From the NCBI RefSeq assembly GCF_047948215.1, contig NC_134458.1:138988536-139052535 (forward strand): 64,000 nt of DNA, in the 5' to 3' direction. Both the position numbers and the translations under genes were made by a program. Shown here in pieces: positions 50,001-59,000 of this stretch (its first letter is position 1; each line of letters starts with the position of its first letter). The notes below the pieces were generated by a model, which did no database searches, was not told the DNA's origin, and worked only from the letters and a program-made list of their open reading frames with translations. Source of the DNA: Lycorma delicatula (taxonomy: Eukaryota; Arthropoda; Insecta; Hemiptera; Fulgoridae).

Positions 50001-53000
50001 ATTTTTCAAAGGTCTAAATTTATTGTACTAAAAATAGCTGTTTTTAATTTTCACAATTTGTTTTTAAAAATAAAGGATTTTTTTTTACACTTCATCAAAC
50101 AATTTTCTCAAAATTAAATCATTTACAAGTTTTGATAATAAAGTTTACATTTATTAGTAACTTAAGTTATTGTACTCCAAAACTACAACAACATGTTTTT
50201 TGTCACAGAATCTTTCTGTTTAAGTTGGACCTGTTTTATTTGATTTTTCATGTCAAAAAAACCATCAAGTTTAATCTGGGCAAAAGTTTCACTAGGTATA
50301 ACTCGATAATAAAGTGTTTTCCGCCGACATGAACTTTTCCTTATTTCCTAAATTATTTCAATTTCCTCCTGACCCTGAATATTAATTCACATACCTACAC
50401 TTATTTCTACCTTATCTTAAAAATAATTTCTAATTCTTAAAAATTTTGTTTCAAACATAAATAAATATTTTTAAAGTTAGAATAAATTAAAAATTTCATG
50501 TAAAATTAATCATGACAGACTGAAATTAAGAGAAGTAAATAACACTGATGTTACAGTGACCTATAATTAATTATCTTTAACAGAAATTTTTGCTTTTGCA
50601 ACATGTTTATGAATTAATAGATTGTTTATAAGTTTCAAGATTGTTTATATGTGATGGAATTGAGCTACTTGGTCGACATATTCGAGAAATTCCAAGAAGC
50701 AAATACACATATGGATACAAGTGATAAAGTTAATGTTTAAATTTAAATTTAAGCTAAATATAGAAAAAGAACTCAAGAGTGTTTATTTCTAACATTGAAA
50801 CTTTCTTCACAATACTTTGCTCTGCAAGACAGGCTCAAGGGAGTCACTAATAATTAATTTAGTATTTATACTTAATTATTAAATATATTATGCAGTACTG
50901 ATATAACCCTATTTGTAAGTGTATTATTAAATGTGTATTAGGTAGATTTCATTAAAAAAGCTACCTATTGTAATGGATACCATGATTCTACTTCTGGAAA
51001 ATTTTAATATATCTTTACATTTCACATCCTTCAGACCACCAACCACCGTCAGTTCAAAGGTTTATATATATATATTTCACTTTCTTGCGGACATGATAAC
51101 TTTTGTGCCAATCACTTTCAAATTGATACATAAAATATAACGACCCAAAATCTCGGTTGAGTCGTTATGGGCACAATCGGACCATGGAGGGAGCTTTTTC
51201 GAAAAAACAAAACAAAATATGCTATAACTTTCGTATTAAGTAAAATATCGAATTCGTTTAAAGTTCCAACTATTATCCTAAAACTTATGTAAGTAAGGTT
51301 TTTTAATATCACCAACCATTGGCCCAGGGGGTGGAAAAAATGGGGTTTCAAAGAGAGAAAAAAATCATACCTCCCATAATAGGCACAGTATCGAATTGGT
51401 TTAAAGTGGTCGTTAGTGCTCAAAACATTAACTAAATTGCTGCAATTGTAAGAAGGGGCTTGTCGTATGCTAAACATGTAAAACTCTTTTCACATGCAAC
51501 CACTGTCGTATTGAGTTGAGAAATACTGCATTACAGTATATCTAACCAAAAATCACAATCAAGTCGGTGACTTCTTCATAAATACTGTCTTGTTAACTTA
51601 ACAAAAATTATACATAACAACAAATATTTATATTATAGAGATATAAGATACACACATACATGTATTATGAATTACTTAATCTAAAAATACCAGAAATAAA
51701 TTAATATATATATATTTGCAAACCTGATGAAAATCTGATAGATGAACAATTGGTATGTTAAGTCTAGTTAAACAGATTCCAAGGTACATATCATCAGGAG
51801 TGTCATTTTGTTGACAGGAACAATGTTGTAATATTGGTTTTAATGCTGACATACTTATAGCAATACTTCCACCACCAGTTATATAATTATAACCAACTAG
51901 TTTTAAACCTACTACATTATATCCATACATCTCTCCAATAGCTACTGGTTCTGAACTATTCCAGCAACTCAATAATTCCTGCATTCGTGTAACACTATAA
52001 AACAAAAAAATGAAAGACAGTATTTTTAATAATTAAAATCAATGAAGCAGGGCCTAGCTCAGTGGTAAGCAGTGGATATAAAACAAAAGCTGTCGATTCA
52101 AAACCAACTCAGACTGGTTAAAATTTTTAATAAAATGGATATTATATTAATAATAGTATTAATTATTCATTGATACATAATCTTCACTAATACAGGAAGA
52201 TTGTCAATCATGATAAAACCCTCTCCCGTTAGATAAATATCCCCTTTACGATACCATTAGCTTTGAAATGAGATTACTTTACTTCACCTCTATACCCCTC
52301 CAACAAGTAGAATGCTTTGTACAAGAATAACATTAATACTTTAAGTTGATAAATCAATCATGAAATTATCTAAACCTAGCCTGCAAATTTTACATTTTTT
52401 CAATCTGAGTTTGTAGTAAATTTTATAAACCAATTTAACAAAAATCATTTACATTTAAGAAGTAGTTTATACAGTCTTTCCTCTGAGTTTGTAGTAAATT
52501 TTATAAACCAGTTTAACAAAAATCATTTACATTTAAGAAGTAGTTTATACAGTCTTTCAAATTTCAACTTTAAGTTATATATTTACCAAGCATACAATAT
52601 TAAACGTTTTAAAATATATTTTACAAAACATTTTTTATAGGTCTTAAAAAATGTCTTAATTGAACCTTAATCAATTTATACTGATAATCTAAGACTGTGT
52701 CAGATAACACATATATTCAAAACTGTATAAAAGTAAAGCAATTTACAAAAAGAAATTTAAAACAAACACTTAACTTGTTTTATATCAAAACAAATGAACA
52801 GAATATAAACATTAAAGGAGCGACATAGTTACAAAATAATCATTAAAAATACTTTTCTATTACAAAAAGAAATTTAAAACAAACACTTAACTTGTTTTAT
52901 ATCAAAACAAATGAACAGAATATAAACATTAAAGGAGCGACATAGTTACAAAATAATCATTAAAAATACTTTTCTATTGTTTGTACTTTTGAAGACAAAA

Positions 53001-56000
53001 AGAAAATAATTGTGAAACTACAGTGTACTCGTGTCTCAAATGTCAGGTAAGGGAACTAAAGAATAATTCCTAACAAACACTGAATGTAAATGTAAAAAAT
53101 AATTTGAATTGGCCAAAAACATGACAGCAATTTTTTTTATAACTACTTAGGCAACTATGTTATCCAGATTTTAATTAATGGGATATTTAAAATTGATTCG
53201 TTTCTAAATTTTATCATTTAAATGCTTGAAAACAGTTTAAAAACTTTGTAAGAATTTCAGAACAATTAACAAGAAAATGTTCATGACATTACAAAAATAG
53301 TAGGAAAAGAATTAAAACATTTATATTCCAACTACAAAGTGGCTTCTAATCAACTTTATTTTACAGTCGCATCCATTTATCTTCATAAATATGAATTATA
53401 AAAAAAATATTTGGTAACTTCATTGATTTAAAGTTATTCTCCATTCATTTCTGTTCCATGCTGATCTTTTAACCTCAATATATTTACTAAATATTACATC
53501 CTCAATTATCTTTTTATGCATTTCAATATTTGTCTTGGTCTATAGTTTTTCCGTCATTAAAAATATCTGTGTCTTAATATATGACTCGGTGAAAAAATTT
53601 TACACAGATCTCTCGCTTCTTCTATTGGTCTTAAGTCTTCATTTCAAAATTTAGTGACCCACCTAATTTTAAATGTCCTCCCATAACTAGAAAGGCCAAC
53701 AATATTTCCCTATTGTTCATTTTTACATGTCCATAAAACATTACAGTGCAATTCAAAGTTTCATTTAGTTTTAGATCTAATTTTGATACAAGCAAATTTC
53801 TTTTCTGCATGAAAGCACTCCAAACACTTATGGCAATTTGCTTATTTAAAAAAGTTTGACTTAAAAATCATAACTTTTCATAAATTCACTGCTTACAATT
53901 ATGAACAAATGAACAAAAAATTCTAAATGCAATGTTTTACAGATTTTTAAGTATATTCTAAACACAAATACTATCTAAACAATAGGTCACACCTAAATTT
54001 GAAGATAATTTTTTGAAAAATTTGAAACAGTGTAAAATCATGTCAAAAATTCATACAGGACATAGTCAGAAATAAAAATAAATAAACACTTACCTAAGCA
54101 ATGTGTCATCATCAGCCAACACAAGCCATCTTAATGATGGCAAATCTTTTTCACGTTCCAAAACAAGTCTAAAGATGGCAAACATCTTTGCACAATGACC
54201 TCGTTCAGTATTCTCAACTCCAACATCAGTAGTTGGAATTGTATTATCTACAGGTAATAAAAATTAAATTTATTATTAACTAAAAACAAAAACCCATAAT
54301 ATTAAATAAATGTACTGTATATATATATATATATATTGTATTTTTTTTAATCAAAAACCAACTTGAACAACCCAAGTACAGAATTACAAAGTGAATGAAA
54401 TTATACTTACCTTATTTTTCTTTTTTTATTCAAATACCATTTTCACAGGATCCCACATCATCAATTATATATAAATTATATAAAATTACATATCAAAACA
54501 ACAATTTTTTTTTTTAGATTAAAATATTAAAACTACTATCATATATAGAAAACAATGAAGTCAACTAAATAAAATAACTAACTAAAACATATATTTAATA
54601 TGATGACAATTAAGAATTAAAATTAACTTTAAAAATAAAATAATTAGAAGATTTACACCATGTAACCTGGCCAGCCAATGTTACATAACTGATCAATAAT
54701 GTAGTTAGTATAAACTAATCAGTAATGTAAAATTGGCTCACCAGGTTACATGGTATAACTCTTCGAATTGTTTTATTTTTAAAGTTAATTTTAATTTTTA
54801 ATTGATGTCATATTTAAATTATATTATATTTAATTAACTCATGTTTTCTATATATGACCATTTTAATTTTTAAAAAAATTGTTTAAAATTATAAAGATCA
54901 ATTAATTAAAATAACAAAGTCAAAATTAAAATGTAAAGATATAATTAAAACAAAGATAAAAATTACATAAACTTAAGCAAAGCAAAGTCTAAATCATGGT
55001 CTATGTGGCTAGCACATGATTTTGCTTTGCTTAAGTTTTTGTTTTTATTTTAAAAGTTTTAATTAAGTCATTTTTATTTTTGTATTAATTACATTTTAAT
55101 TTTGACTTGGTTAATTTTAAATAACTGATCTTTGTAATTTTAAACATTTTTATTTAACAAATTTTTATATTTTATGTTATTATCTCTTTTTTTGGAATTA
55201 TAATTTAAAATTTTTAATTTAAATAAAAGGTTTTAAATTTGTGTATGGTTTTAAAGTATGATAAATTAAATTTAATTTTAAAATACATAAAATTATAAAT
55301 GAATGGACGATATTTTATCACGGATTGCAATGTTTTGATGGTTTTTTTAATATATATATAAAATATATATATATTAAAAATTATAATAAATATATATAAG
55401 CTATATGGAGCTGATGATATGATTCAAATTTGTGAAAGCATTTCTAAGGTAAGTCATTCTATTTCAATTGTTCTGTACTTAGGGTTGATCTATTAAATAC
55501 AAATTAATTTGTATTGGTACAGAGTATGGATATTAAAAGAATTGCTTTTAAAAAATAATATATATATATGTGTGTGTATATATTAACTCACTTGCCAACA
55601 ATTCTTTTATATATATGTTCAAGCGCTTTCAGAATAAAATTCCATCATCAGAACTTAAAAAATGTATGTTATAATCTTAATAAAACTAAAACCTTTTCGT
55701 TATGTAAATCTGTTTATGATTTATTATGAATGTCTCCACCGTTATCTAGTGGATACACATAAAGTTTTTAATATGGACACAGTATGTTGATAATCAGTGA
55801 TCCCTTCTCTCATGCCTGAAAGCTGGTGACCCGATTCATATCTCGCTGACAATTTCCTGCCATAGCTCATGGTCCTCTACCATTCGAATCATTGATTTGA
55901 ATGGCAGACAGGAGAGGAGGCATCTCTCCTGTCACATCTTATGATGTGACAGGTCATACAGTAAGGCAGATACAGGCATACAGTAAGGCAGAAAATGTCA

Positions 56001-59000
56001 TACAGTAGACCTTTTCACTGGTCTTCTGGATGACCTGATGCTCTTGATTTTTCCCTGAACAACTAGCTTCTCAAGATATTCACCACGCTTACAGATTATT
56101 TGGCCAAAAAAACAGAGGATGCGCTAGAAGCATATAACCTCTTGTATACCCAGCTCCTTTATAATAAAGTTGTTCATCCTCTTTTCCGTCCATGTGATAT
56201 GGAGCATTCTTCTTTAGGCCAACAATCTGAATATATCATTTCTCCTCCAGTCTTCCACTTTGATGGTCCAGTTCTCAATGACTACTGGGAAGACTAGTAC
56301 CTGAAGCAGTCTCAGCTTTGTATTTTTCGTGATTTCTCTACCCTTCCAAATAGCACTCAACTTTGTAAGTGCCTCCTTTGCCAAGATAATTCTTATTTCA
56401 GCTGACAAGCCCCCATCTTTATCTATTGTGGATTCTAAATATACGAAACAGTTCACCTTTTTTAAATTACACAGCACATTACTGACTGGAAGAGGCTCTG
56501 TCTACAATCATAACTTATGTTTTTCCAATGTTTAACTTCAGTCCTAGTGTCTCACTTTCATGCTTAACATGGTTGAGGATCTCCTTCACTTCAACTTCAG
56601 TGCCTGCAAATAGTGTTGTATAGTCAGCAAATCATAAGTTGGTTGTACACCAGCTTCATATTCTTAAACAGTCATGTCAGTTTTCCAGGCTCTTCCACAT
56701 GATATATTTGTAGAATGATGATATTCACTGGTATGTTGATGGTAACCTGGTAATAAACAATGAACATCTAATAATTTTAAACTAATTACATTCTTATAAT
56801 GAAAATTTAAAATCCACATTTAAAATAGATAATAATAGGATGTTAAATTACTTAGATGTCAATTCAAAATAAAAATGGGAAACAAAATTGAAACATCAAT
56901 ATAGAGAAAACCTACATCTATATAACAATTCATAAAAAACAAATCACCCTTGGTCTCATAAAATTAACACATAAAAATATTAATAGAGCAGTCAAATACA
57001 CATGCAATAACAAAGAAAAGTTAAATACTGAAATAAGCATCATAAAGCATATAGCAGTTGAAAATTTATATTATGGTACTGTAATAATATTTATAATGAA
57101 CAACTATCAGAACAAAATAACAATTACTACCTTACAAAAATTACATACAAAAGAGTGGAAAAAAATATATACAAAAGGTTTATACATTAATAATATCATT
57201 GAAAACATTACTGACAATAAAGAAATATTTGAACCAGCATACAAACCTTAATAACCACATAATAGAATATATAGAAAAACAAAAATAATAACAATAATAA
57301 AATAAACAATCTGTGTGGAATTTATAAAATTAAATGTAATGATTGTTATGTTATTTAAATAGGAAAAACAAATAGATCCTTTAAAACTAGATTTCTTGAA
57401 ATTATATAAATTACAAAAATAATAAATCAGGTTTATCTAATGTGGCAGACCATTTGATAAACAATAAACATTCTATTTCTGATATTAACACAAATTTAGA
57501 AATATTAGAAATTAATAACGATTACATAAAATGAAATATATTAAAAAATATTAAATACAGAAATATGAACAAAATTTCAATTTGATAAACCATCAGATAG
57601 TGTTTGATGAAGACATTCTTATAAAAACTGCAACATACATTAGTACTCATGTAAATTAATAGGCAATTATCATTGGGTCATTCGGTCAAAAATTTTTGAG
57701 TAATAAATATTTTAAACTACTATTTAAATTCAACAGTTAATATTTCAATGCAATTCTTAGAGAAAACCCCCATTAATCATTACCTAAACAACATTATTAA
57801 TAGTGTCATAACAACTATTATGCTATTAATTTAAACAGCATTCTATTATGGGTGTAATAAATAGTGAAATAAATTTATAAAATATATAAATATTAAAATT
57901 CTTAAGTTACACAAAATAAATAATAATAAAAATGGATGGGAGAAAATTTGCTGTATATTTTTTATATATATTATTATTATTATTATTATTATTATGTTTC
58001 ATGGCCGCATAGGATCACTTTAGTCAGTCCATTATCAAAGTCTTTTTGATGGAACTGTTTGGGACTTGCAGTTCTCCCAGTACTTTTTCATATGTTTCAA
58101 TCTTTTTGCCCTTTCTAGTGTTGAAAATGTTTGTATTGTTAGTTTTTCCTTGTGACTGTGAAGCGAGTGTTTTTTCTTGATTTTCTTGTTCAATTTTATC
58201 TTAGCTGTGGTGCCTTCTGGTGTAAGGCCAATTTCCTTCGGATCCTCCCTTATTTCTCTGATCCATCTGCATCCTGTCTGGTGTTTTTACAAGTTGAGAT
58301 TGTACTATATAGCTGTTTCAGAATTCTTGAATCTTGCATCCTCATGACACATCTAAAGAATTCTAGTCTCCTTTTATGCATGATATCACTGATGGTTTCC
58401 AACTCTTTGTACACAACTTTTTTGGGCACAATCCACCACTGCCCATCATTCTGGAACTTTTTATTGATGCAGGGTCTTTCAATTCTTCTTTCGATTTTCT
58501 GGAGTCTGTTGACTGTTTGTTCAGGTAGAAGAGTTTTTCTACTGCATAAGTGGCTTCTAGTTTTATAACTGTGTTTTAGTGTCTTATTTTTACATTTATT
58601 GATAGGCATTTTTTACTGTAAGTGTACCAGGTTAATTTTTGAGCTTTGGCTAGTTTGTTTTTTCTTATTTGGATCGAGGTTTTTTCATTTAGGTTGTTTG
58701 TTATTATTTCTTCGAGGTAGTTAAATTAGTTTACTATTATGATTTTATCAATGTTTATGTTTACTTCTTTTAATTGTGGTGGTTTTCTGGGCATAAGTTC
58801 TGTTTTTTTGAATGATATTTTGAGGCCAATTTTATTTGCAATGTTTTGAAGTTCTAATATCTATGATTTAGCTTCATCAAAGTAATTTGCTAGCATTCCC
58901 AAGTTGTTGGGTACACCAAGACAGTTTGTTTTGATTTTTCTACCTACTTTTACTTTTGGTGGGCATTTTTTGAGCCATTCCCTCATACCATTTCTAGAGA

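Noticed and set aside
52050..52130. Functional tRNA gene
   Set aside because: Box A is good but box B is weak and no complete cloverleaf is apparent; kept only as a SINE head.
58152..58568. 138-codon hydrophobic plus-strand frame
   Set aside because: Antisense of the LINE C-terminal domain, which reads properly on the minus strand (58609-58250).
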